Assembly: GCA_013407085.1 (NCBI GenBank)
Contig: JACCGJ010005442.1
Coordinates: forward strand, 90,603-154,602
Reading direction: 5' to 3'
DNA: 64,000 nt
Source: Atriophallophorus winterbourni
Lineage: Eukaryota; Platyhelminthes; Trematoda; Plagiorchiida; Microphallidae
Below the pieces are notes generated by a model that did no database searches, was not told where the DNA came from, and worked only from the letters and a program-made list of their open reading frames with translations. Below are positions 35,621 through 44,927 of the stretch, one piece after another. Made by a program: the position numbers and the translations under genes. Each line of letters opens with the position of its first letter. The first letter of the stretch is position 1.

Positions 35621-35657
35621 ATACCTGATGACAGCAAACAGCCAGAAACCTGTAGTG
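35621..35657 (+). ncRNA. Diverged hammerhead in old array (best kept)
   Basis: Core CUGAUGA at 35625-35631, stem II AGC and GCC arms around loop AAACA, GAAA, then ACCUGU A GUGG. Stem III palindrome has one change and stem I pairs partly (AUAC with GUGG). Possibly weakly active. Confidence 0.6.
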
Positions 35658-35960
35658 GTGTGTATGTGCGGGGGATGTGAGCAACATATCACTTTGGTCA
35701 TCCATAAGCGCCTTGAGTGCTTGAATACGAATCACTATGTGATTCTGTGTTTGAACATCATGGTTGGTTGTACGAACACTATGCAACCGTAGTATTCAAT
35801 TATACCCTTGAATAACATTTGTTCATTGTTTTAAGGCTTACTTAATCTAATCTTACTGTCTCGATTTGATGGACGAAAACAGCCAGAACCGGTATTGAAT
35901 TGTAATTTTGGCGGATGTGGGCAGCATATCAGTTTTGTTTGTAAATTTGATTTTCTGTGA

Positions 35961-37092
35961 GTTTTCTAATGATTAACTTAGTGTTCACTATCTGGTAACA
36001 ATTAAACGTTCAAGTTTACGCGACAAATCGTTGGTGTCTAATGTTTTTTTATTTGGACTAAACGATTTCACAACTATGAAGCTCGTTCCACTTACCTTTC
36101 ACAAAATACCGTCGTTAATACAACGGGTTTTACAAATCTTTGCGATGCTGTAGATACTCTTGTTGATTTTCACCCAATAATCAGTCATAATATAGTGTGT
36201 TTCAATTTGTTGGTGGTCGGAAACGCTGACATTTTATTCAAATACACAACTAAACACTAAAACTGTTTGTCGAAACAATTGCCCTGTGTGCCTCCTTAAA
36301 ATGCTGTCTGAAAATCTTAAATTATCAGGTAGATTCACCTAAGCAAATTAATATTGGTTATTGAGATTCATTTCTATTCAATCACGAAAGTATATCAGAG
36401 AATGAAATTTGTTTATGTCACAATATGTGAGATGAATTTTGTCTATGTTAGAATATTTCGATCAACATAACCATTTTCTTAGCAGCTTTTTCTACAAATG
36501 AGTTTATATAATGTAATTTTTCATGGGTTTAGCACCGCTTACGAACAATATAAATCATGCAGATTCTAAGGCCAGAAATGTTAAATCATTCCCGGATAAT
36601 TTTCAACCGAGTTGATAGAATCAGTTGCACTGCAAATAGTATTTAAAATCGGAAATTCAATTAAAAAGTGTGACAATTTTTTGTATAACAGATAATTTAA
36701 TTTTATATTTTAATTTCAATTTTTAATTTATTTTTTAATAATGATCTACATTTTATTTGTGTTAGTCAGAAATACTCATTGTGCGTTTACTTTCATTATT
36801 CACTTCATTCATGCCAGTCTACAATATTCTGAATCTGGTATGTTTGACAAGAATGTCATCATTCGAATTTTCAGTGTTGGTTGAAAATGCTTCGTAATAT
36901 TTTTCTGATGCACCGATTACATATTAGGAAAAGATTTAGCTGAGTCATTCTCAGTTTGGTAATAATCCTTTGAGTTTATTTTCCAGGTTCCAATCAGCAA
37001 AGGGGATAATGAACACATAGTTCGAAACATTTCCTTCCAATGTTTCTGAGATCGTGCCTATATTTATTCAGCTAGATGAAGCAGATACTTAC
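35961..37092. other. Unique AT-rich DNA; no gene seen
   Basis: No repeat relation inside the window and no open frame of note. It lies downstream (minus-strand sense) of the candidate exon 37093-37336 and could be intron. Confidence 0.4.
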
Positions 37093-37336
37093 GACTTGAG
37101 CATAGCATTTAAGAATAAGATTAGAGATTTGTGAATGCCAAACGCATCGTCACTTAGACAAGGCCGCGAAAGGTACGACATTTGCAAATCGCTGTCAAAT
37201 TTGAGTCCAAAGCGATTGTGAATATGTGGTCTAGTTGAGATTGGAATTTCAGAATTGCCTTTCATTATATACTGAGAATTTGATTTCACAAGCTCACCAG
37301 CAGTTTGTCCCATATCTGTATATGTAGCCTCTGTAA
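37093..37336 (-). CDS. Candidate internal exon of unrecognised host gene
   Basis: On the minus strand a strong acceptor (TTTTGTTTACAG, ending 37337) and a strong donor (GTAAGT from 37092) bracket 244 bp that are open in one frame: ATYTDMGQTAGELVK, IPISTRPHIHNRFGLKFDSD, YLSRPCLSDDAFGIHK, then a hydrophobic end LILFLNAMLK. Entry phase is 1 and exit phase 2. A paralogous, truncated copy lies at 31897-32036. The good splice signals, non-random composition and presence of a paralogue argue for a real exon. No domain is recognised. An alternative acceptor 6 bp further in keeps the same frame. Confidence 0.55.
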
Positions 37337-37485
37337 CTGTAAACAAAATTTAATTATACATAACATCGTAACTTATAGGGACTGCAAAATGTCGGTGCAA
37401 AAAAAGCACAGGTTACTAAAATCAAATAGAGATTGCTTCACAAAATCTCATTTTCACGCATTTAAATCACACACATGCAGGCACA

Positions 37486-37519
37486 CCACGACGGGTTTCG
37501 TGCTCATTGCCCTTATGAG
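37486..37519 (-). ncRNA. Fossil hammerhead-like motif, third family (paralogue of 32186)
   Basis: Minus strand reads CUCAUAA, GGGC with loop AAUGA and GCAC, GAAA, CCCGUC and GUGG. The core is mutated at two places. Together with 32186-32217 it points to an ancestor with stem II GUGC/GCAC. It sits in the probable intron upstream of exon 37093-37336. Confidence 0.4.
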
Positions 37520-37563
37520 TTCGGTGCAATTCGATATGAAACCGTTCATATTTTTTTATTTGC

Positions 37564-38274
37564 TACATTTCGCAGATATACGTTGAGACACACTTTGGCG
37601 CAAGCCCGGGATCAGCCGAAAAACTAATAAGCGTGTTTATCAAGCAGCGATTCGCCATGTACTGCTTTACGGATGCGAGACATGGCCTTTAAGGTCACAG
37701 GATGTACGCACATTAGAAGTGTTCGACCATTGGTCCCTCGGGGTGATCTTGGGCATCCGATATACTGACCGAGTATCTAACGCAGCCGTACGAGAGCGTT
37801 GCAGCGGACTATCTCCACTTTCCGCTCACATACAACGGCTAAGGTTGTAATGGTTTGGCCACGTCCTCCAAAAGACAGACACAGCACTTCCAAAACTCGT
37901 CCTCGACCACAAACCCGTCCGCACCTGGCGTGGGCGGCAAGGTGGTCAAGTGAAAACCTGGCTGTCAACTGTGAAAGAGGATGTAGACACCCTGGGTCTG
38001 CGTACCGTCTACGGAGTTTGCAGGTGGGAACGAGACTGAAGGTGGTAAAGTGAAAACCTGGCTGTCAACTGTGAAAGAGGATGTAGACACCATGGGTCTG
38101 CGTACCGTCTACGGAGTTCGCAGGTGGGAACGAGACTGAATCACGATCTGCAACGATCTCGCCTCTGATCGACGTGCGTGTGCTGGTGCGATCCGATACA
38201 TCAATGAAGCCGGCTAATCCACCCGTGGTGCCAGCCGCACAAACGTAAGTAAAGTAAGTACATTTCGCAGATAT
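37564..38274 (+). mobile_element. RTE-type LINE 3' fragment with 16-bp target duplication
   Basis: The target sequence TACATTTCGCAGATAT is at 37564-37579 and again at 38259-38274. Between them, frames encode the C-terminus of an RTE polyprotein: VYQAAIRHVLLYGCETWPLR, LEVFDHWSLGVILGIRYTDR, SNAAVRERCSGLSPLS and WFGHVLQKTDTALPK, with one stop inside. It is a different RTE family from 3285-3824. The 3' tail is a short GTAA-type repeat. A 100-bp tandem duplication is present at 37941-38040 / 38041-38140. It inserted into the duplicated exon-containing segment (compare the uninterrupted relative at 31900-32380). Confidence 0.85.
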
Positions 38275-38957
38275 GTTATAGCAAAATATCATATTATATG
38301 ATCTTGGGTATTGTGTATATTTTGTAAATTCTACCAGTTTGAATTTGTTGTTTTGCAGATTAGAAATGAGAAATCAATGATTATTTGTAAATAATTACCA
38401 GAACTACTTAAACAGTTAAACGAGATGTGGTATCATTTGATTTGAATTATTATTTTTTTAATTGAAGTTATGTAAAATTGTCCCTCATTCGAACAAAGCG
38501 CTAAGTTTCAAATTTTCTTACTAATATATGCAGCAGAACTGAAATAAATTTTGTCTTTGGTCAAACGACTCACTTAGAGAAACTTTTGCTGTGCCCTATT
38601 AGTAAAAGGTGGTATTAAATCATTTGTGTGATCATATGAACAACAATTGATTAAAAGTTATTTTGAACTATAGACTATGAATGTAAACTTTCAAAATAAG
38701 AAATCTATAAATTGAACAATTATCAAAATCATATGCGTAATCATTGATGTATTTTACTAAACTGAAAAAAATTATTAAAATATTATTTGGTGCAAATCAA
38801 GGTAAGTAAACCCAAACCCAGATTATAGAATTTTCATAATTCTGAGGTAGAATATTGTAAAATTGTGGAAAAGTTATTATCGAAGTTAAAAATAAACCAA
38901 TTTGTATATTTTGAGTTGACATGTGATTTACACACCTGTTAAATCTTTTGTATTTAA
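38275..38957. other. AT-rich DNA; first part paralogous to 32280-32400
   Basis: 38275-38420 resembles the segment containing the candidate exon at 32280-32491 but has lost the frame. The remainder shows no feature. Confidence 0.4.
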
Positions 38958-39044
38958 TACACTCAAATCTCGGTACCATGCCACCTCGTTACTATGCCAC
39001 TCTCGCTACTATGCCCCTTTTGCTCGGTCCCGACAAAACAGCAG

Positions 39045-39425
39045 TTGAGGGTGTTGACTACATTGCGCCCCTCGGTCGGAGTGATCATCTGGTGCTAGCC
39101 TTTGAGTTTGTTTGCAGTGCTAGTCGAGTTTGTGCGTCCTCCAAACAATTCAGAAAGATCGACTACGCTGGTCTACGTGGATCGCTTGGGCTAGTAAATT
39201 GGCAAGAACTTGATCAGCACAACACCGAAACACAATGCAGTGAGCTCACGAAAATACTTCAGTCAAACATAGATCATAATTCGCGATTTGTTGATGAACG
39301 ACGGGCAAGTGATTTCCGATTTAAGCTTCGCAGTCGCACAAAAAATGGCTCGGGAAACGAAACTTTGCTTGGACTGAACACCGGAAGACAAGAACTGATG
39401 CCTCTTGGCAGCAATTTTCTAAAAT
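39045..39425 (+). pseudogene. CR1 endonuclease C-terminus and linker, frameshifted
   Basis: Begins in the last part of an AP-like endonuclease with the motif PLGRSDHLVLAFEF, where SDH is the conserved catalytic end of this nuclease family. The frame continues about 115 codons (DYAGLRGSLGLVNWQELD), then needs shifts near 39350 and 39380 to join the RT frame (WTEHRKTRTDASWQQFSK). The preceding nuclease core is missing. The open frame extends upstream into the Tigger terminal repeat (from 38948), but that part is not LINE protein. Confidence 0.8.
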
Positions 39426-39435
39426 TCGTAACAAA

Positions 39436-41229
39436 GTGAATGCTCTCGTCAAAGAGGACAAGCAATATTACCATCGCTCTCTGTCTTTGAAAATGGAAGA
39501 AAACCCTAAACTTCTCTATCGGATTGTCAATGCTCGGTCCAGTGTGAAACCAGGGGTGTTTCCTGTTATTTCTGAGAATGGATTAACAGTCACAGCAAAG
39601 GAAACGGCTGATACTCTCGCTCAATTTTATGAAAATGTGTTTAGCCCGATAACGGTTAGGGCGAATGAGAATTTACTGACATCGATTGTATCTCAACAAC
39701 TGAATAATATTGAGATTAATTCAGCGATTATACGAAGACACTTGTGTCGACTGAACCCTAGGAAATCTCCTGGAGCCGATGGAATAACACCAGCACTACT
39801 AAAATCCTGTGACCAGCAGCTGTGTGAACCACTATGCCAATTGTTCCAACATTCCCTAACCGAAGGAGTGGTGCCAACAGAGTGGAAGACAGGAGTAATT
39901 TCACCAATTTATAAGGGTGGTAGCCGTTCAGATCCCGCGAACTACCGTCCTGTCACCCTACTCCCCGTGATATCCAAAGTGATGGAGCGCATAGTGACGG
40001 AAAATATAGTTCATCACTTGGAATCACAAAATATACTATCTGTCGCCCAGCATGGGTTTCGTAAAGCTCGCTCCTGCTTGACAAACTTGCTGACGGTATT
40101 AAACGATTGGACCCAAACGGTTGACGCAGGAGACAGTGTGCACGCGTGCTATCTGGATATGTCGAAAGCTTTCGACAGAGTTGATCACTTCCTGTTGCTA
40201 CGGAAGCTGAAACAGATTGGTATTGACGGGCAGCTACTCGTGTGGTTCGAAAGCTACCTCCATGAGTGCAAGGCAACCGTTCGAGTTAACGGGGTACAAT
40301 CACGAGCCATTAATACCTCCAGTGGTGTACCGCAAGGTTCCGTTCTCGGTCCAGTGCTTTTCTTAGTTTACATCAATGATTTACCTGAGACGCTCTCATG
40401 CAAGGTAGTTCTTTTTGCGGATGATGTTAAACTTTGGATGCGAATAAAATCAACTGCAGACTGCGTAAAACTGCAAAGTGATTTAGATGCACTACACGAA
40501 TGGTCAGTTAGAAATAAACTGCCGTTCAATTTTCAAAAGTGCAAGTTACTGCAAATCGGTAAGCCCTTTCAGTACGAATATCACTTTGGGCAGACGATTT
40601 TGAGCTGGACCGAATCGGAGAAGGATCTTGGAGTCTGGATATGTGGCAGCCTAAAGAACAGCGTGCATTGTGAGGTCATTTACAAGCGTGCTTCAAAGCT
40701 TCTAGGTATGCTTCGACGGATCTTCCGAACCTTTACGCCTGTAACGTTGCCAAGAATCATGAAGACCTACTTAATTCCCACAATGGAACACGCATCGCAA
40801 GCATGGACTCCGTGGATGAAAAAAGATATATTCTTGCTTGACAGGATATATCATCGTGCAACTAAACTCGTGCGTGGTTATCGAAACCTTACATACGAGG
40901 AAAGGTTGAAAAAGCTAAAGCTCCCCACTCCCCTTCAACGTAGACTTCGAAGTGACGTTATAATTACTTACAAGATATTGAATACTCCAGATCATCCACT
41001 CAAACATTTGTTCAAATACCGTGAATCAGGAATTACACGTAGCCACTCAGCGGCACTACAAATTCCCCATTCCCGTACTAATTGTCGCCGATATTTCTAT
41101 TCGGTACGTGTCTGTTTCCTGTGGAATGACCTTCCCGAAGCAATTATCACCTCTCCCTGTATCCAAACATTCACTCGTACCTTGGATAATTATTTATTAC
41201 TTAACGATTTGACGATGCCTGTGTATTGA
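39436..41229 (+). CDS. CR1-type reverse transcriptase ORF, 597 codons, uninterrupted
   Basis: The longest open frame in the window. RT landmarks: NPRKSPGADGITPALLKSC, VVPTEWKTGVISPIYKGG, NYRPVTLLPVISKVMER, HGFRKARSCLTNLL, DMSKAFDRVDHF (catalytic D), SGVPQGSVLGPVLFLVYIND, and VVLFADDVKLW (FADD box intact). After the RT comes the family's C-terminal region (EHASQAWTPWMKKDI, YHRATKLVRGYR) and a natural end near YLLLNDLTMPVY. The protein copies LINE RNA at the nicked target. The RT core looks catalytically complete, but the copy lacks a working endonuclease and 5' end, so it is probably a young dead insertion. The true start codon is unknown, and the first residues join upstream linker. Confidence 0.9.
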   Translation: MNALVKEDKQYYHRSLSLKMEENPKLLYRIVNARSSVKPGVFPVISENGLTVTAKETADTLAQFYENVFSPITVRANENLLTSIVSQQLNNIEINSAIIRRHLCRLNPRKSPGADGITPALLKSCDQQLCEPLCQLFQHSLTEGVVPTEWKTGVISPIYKGGSRSDPANYRPVTLLPVISKVMERIVTENIVHHLESQNILSVAQHGFRKARSCLTNLLTVLNDWTQTVDAGDSVHACYLDMSKAFDRVDHFLLLRKLKQIGIDGQLLVWFESYLHECKATVRVNGVQSRAINTSSGVPQGSVLGPVLFLVYINDLPETLSCKVVLFADDVKLWMRIKSTADCVKLQSDLDALHEWSVRNKLPFNFQKCKLLQIGKPFQYEYHFGQTILSWTESEKDLGVWICGSLKNSVHCEVIYKRASKLLGMLRRIFRTFTPVTLPRIMKTYLIPTMEHASQAWTPWMKKDIFLLDRIYHRATKLVRGYRNLTYEERLKKLKLPTPLQRRLRSDVIITYKILNTPDHPLKHLFKYRESGITRSHSAALQIPHSRTNCRRYFYSVRVCFLWNDLPEAIITSPCIQTFTRTLDNYLLLNDLTMPVY

Positions 41230-41660
41230 CTCAGGGTAAGCATATTACTTGACTCCAGTGACATCGTATAATTGATTTTTTTATACCTCTTATTGAACGC
41301 ATATTTACTATGATATGGTAATTTTGAAGCTATGCGCTTTTTGTAACCATAAATTCTTGAATCTTGAATCTTGAAAAATAAATTTACTATGCCACTCCCT
41401 ACTCTCGTTACTATGCCACTATTCTGTGACTATTTATAAGTGCATTTTTGCGCATTTTACGCATATAGTCGGTCGGTTTCAAGGTCAAACACGCGATGTT
41501 TCTCCCTGACGCCAGCTACAACAAGCCAATCAACTCACGCCAACGACAAGCTTCTTTCCTACTTTTGCTTTAAGTAACGATAGATAGACCCACGAAAGCG
41601 CGCGCACAAACAGACACTCACAACAGTAACATCGTTATTTTTCAAAATATTTTTCCCATA

Positions 41661-42215
41661 ATGTCAGCTCAGAAACGCAAGCGAACCGACTTTACGCTGA
41701 AGGAGGAGTTCGAGATCATCGATGCTGCGAAGAAGGAGCCGAATCAGTCCAAGTTTTCAAGGGAGATTAGCCAAAATTGGGGCGTCGAAGTTAAGAGAAC
41801 CACCGTGAAGGGCATTCTAAGCAAGAAGGATGCAATTGAAGCTGCAATCAAAGCTGGAGTTCCATCGAAGCGCATGAAGCTGACGCAGCCTCACGACCCG
41901 AAGTTTGAGGAGGGAGTGCTGATGTGGCTGTAGCAAGCAAGAGGAGTGAATCTGCCTGTCAGCGGCGATCTGATCAAGGAGAAGGCGATAAAACTGGCCG
42001 AGCTGATGCACATCCCAGACTCCATCGCGAGCGACGGTTGGTTAGACAGATTCAAGAAGCGCAATAGCGTCACGTTTAAGATAGTTCAGGGTGAAGCTGG
42101 AGCGGTGGATTCCCAATCCCTTATTGATTGGCAGCAGCAGGTTCTCCGGCCATTAGTCAGGCAGTTCTCTGCAGATGAAGTCTTCAACCTGGACGAGACT
42201 GATGCTAGTGTGTGA
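41661..42215 (+). pseudogene. Tigger/pogo transposase, internally deleted
   Basis: One frame with an amber stop at 41931-41933. The first 91 codons hold the N-terminal helix-turn-helix (KRKRTDFTLKEEFEIIDAAK) of the CENP-B/pogo type. After the stop, the second DNA-binding part continues (QARGVNLPVSGDLIKEKA, DGWLDRFKKRNSV), then the start of the DDE domain with FSADEVFNLDET, including the first catalytic Asp. The frame then ends. About 20 codons of C-terminal tail (RRKKMRQPTISESF) appear in another frame at 42228-42287. Nearly the whole DDE core with the second and third acidic residues is therefore deleted. The protein could still bind TIRs if read through, but cannot cut. Confidence 0.88.
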
Positions 42216-42425
42216 TCGGCTAGACAACGAGAGGAACGAGATCCGACGAAAGAAGATGCGTCAGCCGACGATTTCTGAGAGCTTTTGACTGATCGATTGA
42301 GCAAATAAATGATGGACTTGAGTAAATAAAGCCGTTTTTACAAAACCTCGTTACTATGCAACTCTCGCTACTATCTTACTCTTGTTCGGTCCCAACGAGT
42401 GGCACAGTACTGAGATTTGAGTGTA

Positions 42426-43084
42426 TATCCAACAGGCATATTACAACTAAAACACAAATTATCTCTTGAAACGTATTATGCTTTCGCTTATCATAATTCA
42501 AATGCTGTCTTTCTAATGATATTATGTTGATTAGGTTCAAATTAAAATATTTCGAAATGAAGATCTATCTGTTCCCACCTGAATAGTGCAAACATAAAGC
42601 AACCGGTCACGGTGCGTGAGCGTGATAGAAAACCAGGCAAATGAGTATTTTATAAAAAAAAACTTCGTTGCAAATTTGCGTCAGATAGTGCGATGGTTCC
42701 TTAGATGAATTTGCTTGATATCAACGTGTCATTATTACATTTCTAGCTAGAAAAACGCGAAAACTTACTTTTTTGCAAGACACCTTGAATTTAACTGAAA
42801 GCATTTGCAATCATCAATGTAGGTAGCCTTTCTCTGTTCTTTCTTGTTACAAGCATGAAAAGATTATTATATGTTTTATATTTTCCATGTAACTCTCCAA
42901 TGGGGGGTGAATTTATATGTTGCAAATGAAGAGCACATCAAAAATTTCCATAAATACGCCTTCAAAACTACAACCTGTAGTTAGCTCGCCGTAAGATCCA
43001 TTAATTTTGGCAAGTTACAGAACAGGTTAAAAAATCAAATTACTAATGGTTAATACGTATCAGACGTTTGAATTGAATGCTCAC
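42426..43084. other. AT-rich DNA; no gene seen
   Basis: Between the Tigger element and the RTE fragment. No repeat or coding signal noted. Confidence 0.4.
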
Positions 43085-43087
43085 TGA

Positions 43088-44035
43088 GAAGTTTGAGGTC
43101 CGTACGGGAGTGAGGCAATGATGTATCCTTCAACCGGTACTCTTCTCCCTAACAATAAACTGGATTATGAGACAGTTAACTGATGGCAGGGCAACCGGCA
43201 TTCTATGGACCCCAGCGGGACCGCTAGAAAACCTGGACTATGCGGATGACGTTGCCCTCTTGACATGCAAGTTCAGTGACATCCAGAACAAGAGCGATCG
43301 ACTATCGGCATTTGGCAAGACGATGGGTTTAGATATTAATGCTAACCAATCAGAGTTAATTCGGAGGAAATTTCGGTAGCAACCACCAGTGTTCGTGGAC
43401 GGTCTACCGCTCAGTGAGGTTACAGATACAGTCTACCTTGAGAGCAAACTGACTGTAAATGTTGACTATGAAAATGAGGTCAGGAGAAGGATTAGGAAGG
43501 CAAAGCAAGCATTCTCCATGCTGAATTCCATTTGGAAATCCTCAGCTCTTATAATTAACAAGAAGATCAGACTCTTCAAGAGCAACGCTATGAGTGTGTT
43601 GCTTTATGCATCGGAATGCTGAAAGACGACCTCTGCCAGTAAGCGCAAAATTAACCTGTTTCAAACTAAGTGCTCGAGAAGGATTCTACGAATTTTTAAC
43701 TACACACCTTTTCGAATGAAGAGCTCCTGAGTAAAACTGGTCTGAAAGTGGTATCTACCATAGTCAAAATACGACGGTGGAGATGGTTCGGTCATGTCCC
43801 TAGAATGGATCCAAGTTTGCAAACGATGGTATTATTTACTGGCTTTCGCAAGGTGACCGTAAAAGTGGACGGCCCGGGAAAACTTGTCGCAGAACGTTGG
43901 AACGCGAACTACATGCACAAGGATTCACTGTGCAGACGGCAACTAAAGCAGTGGCACACCGAAAACACTGACGTGGGGTTTTGTTTGCCTCATGTACCAC
44001 CCGGCACGGAGAGGGCTGAGCGAGTGAGTGAAGAA
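43088..44035 (+). pseudogene. RTE-type LINE, RT second half to 3' tail
   Basis: Begins in RT motif B (VRTGVRQ then stop in place of GC, followed by LFSLTINWIMRQL) and continues through motif C at LDYADDVALL (YADD catalytic box intact) in 43167-43379. The next frame, 43389-43622, gives VFVDGLPLSEVTDTVYL and IRKAKQAFSMLNSIWKSS. The last, 43748 onward, gives RRWRWFGHVPRMD. At least three stops or shifts separate them. It is the same family as the minus-strand fragments at 1-354 and 3285-3824 (shared IWKSSAL, RWRWFGHV and a GAGTGAGTGA tail). The endonuclease and RT first half are missing. Confidence 0.88.
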
Positions 44036-44595
44036 TATGTAGCAATATTTTCCAATTGAAAACGTTATTCGTATATTTTCTCGGAATATAAATCAATCAC
44101 AGATTTATGCTGGAGAATAATTTCAATTAATTTCTCTCACATGATCACAATATCATAGAGCTTCTCTTGCAGCAGTACACAATTAGATTATGAGAAACCA
44201 TGGTTTAAATAGTCTATTACCTGATATAATAGTTTATATCATATTGCGTTTGCATCTTTTGATCGATATGGGAGATGAATATACATCACAACTGCATGAT
44301 AGATTCATGATTTACATCAATTTACATGACTAAAAAATCGGGTCAGTAACAATGAAAATTATTCAGTCGATCGACGTAATCTGTTTTCAGCAGCCAAGAG
44401 CTAAATCTGCTATATACACCAGTTTAGACAAGACCGATTACTCAGTGCCTATGAGGTCAGCGGTCAAGAGCAATATCTTTACAACTCCTGCGTTTAGCTT
44501 CAAGAGCTTTCATTTATTTTTTGCAAACGTGATTGTGCGGCCTGTCGATGAAAGACTTCATGATATAAATTCACTATAGATTTGATCTTTCTTAC
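44036..44595. other. AT-rich DNA; no feature recognised
   Basis: A plus-strand frame of 75 codons at 44352-44579 has no domain and no splice support. Probable intron of the minus-strand candidate exon at 44596-44927. Confidence 0.35.
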
Positions 44596-44927
44596 TTGTA
44601 CCATTTACAATACTCTACACATGATCCAACCACCATAGGCAGTGTCTTCGTAAAAGGGTGAACATGCTTTGTATAACAGCTCTTGAAAACACTTCTGCAT
44701 TCGTCAATTTTAACATCCACGGTTGATTCAGGATACTGCGAAAGCTTCGTATATACAAAGCACTCAGCTTCCCTTCGTGTCTTGCGTGAAGGGTCCAGGT
44801 CTAACTGCCCTGAACTAAAGACTTGAGTACGCACGCGTTTAACGCTTTCATAATTGTTTTTGCAGTCTCCTTGCTCTTTTTCATGACACGAGTTTAAACG
44901 GCATAATATTTCAGCTGCTCTGCATAT
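44596..44927 (-). CDS. Candidate internal exon, cysteine-rich protein, unrecognised
   Basis: On the minus strand an acceptor (GATTGCAG, ending 44928) and a strong donor (GTAAGA from 44595) enclose 332 bp open in one frame. The product is rich in cysteine: ICRAAEILCRLNSCHEKEQ, RRTQVFSSGQLDLD-like middle, RREAECFVYTKLSQYPES, DECRSVFKSCYTKHVHPF and VGSCVEYCKWY. Nine cysteines in about 110 residues with paired spacing suggest an extracellular, disulphide-bonded domain. I do not recognise the family. Entry phase 0, exit phase 2. The polypyrimidine tract is weak. No neighbouring exon in matching phase was found, and 58162-58384 does not join directly. Confidence 0.5.

Larger units (their letters stand above)
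35050..35960 (+). repeat. Old, diverged array of hammerhead repeats (about four units)
   Basis: About four degenerate relatives of the 242-bp unit in head-to-tail order. All have the hammerhead on the plus strand, opposite to the 23399-24805 array. Landmarks repeat: GGTTCGTACAAC-type hairpin sequence, AAGCGCCTTGAGTG, CACTATGTGATTC, and the ribozyme boxes. The units differ much more from one another than those of the young array. Only the units at 35386-35423 and 35621-35657 retain a recognisable ribozyme. The other two have lost half the core or mutated it. Confidence 0.75.
39029..41377 (+). mobile_element. CR1/Jockey-type LINE, 5'-truncated, inserted in the Tigger element
   Basis: About 2.35 kb. 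The 3' tail is 7-bp repeats (TTGAATCTTGAATCTTGAA). The 5' end begins in the endonuclease domain. Tigger sequence ends at CCCGACAAAA and resumes after the tail at AAAATAAATTTACTATG, so a short A-rich target duplication is likely. Same family as 25185-27137 and better preserved. Confidence 0.88.
38960..42423 (+). mobile_element. pogo/Tigger-like DNA transposon with nested CR1 LINE
   Basis: Terminal inverted repeats start CACTCAAATCTC at 38960 and end GAGATTTGAGTG at 42423, flanked by the TA target duplication usual for this superfamily (38958-38959, 42424-42425). Next to the ends are tandem copies of a 15-16-bp motif of the type CTCGTTACTATGCCAC (about 38985-39025, 41385-41430, 42346-42380). 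The transposase region is 41661-42290. A CR1 element (39029-41377) splits the left end, giving about 1.1 kb of Tigger DNA in total. The transposase is internally deleted, so this is a non-autonomous copy. Confidence 0.88.

Noticed and set aside
37777..38053. Two overlapping frames rich in Arg and Pro
   Set aside because: Shadow frames of the RTE C-terminus and its 100-bp duplication.
38948..39030. Start of a 163-codon frame at 38948 as the LINE protein start
   Set aside because: The first part is Tigger terminal repeat read through by chance. LINE homology starts only at about 39045.
39953..40276. A 107-codon minus-strand frame
   Set aside because: Antisense of the CR1 reverse transcriptase; no independent support.
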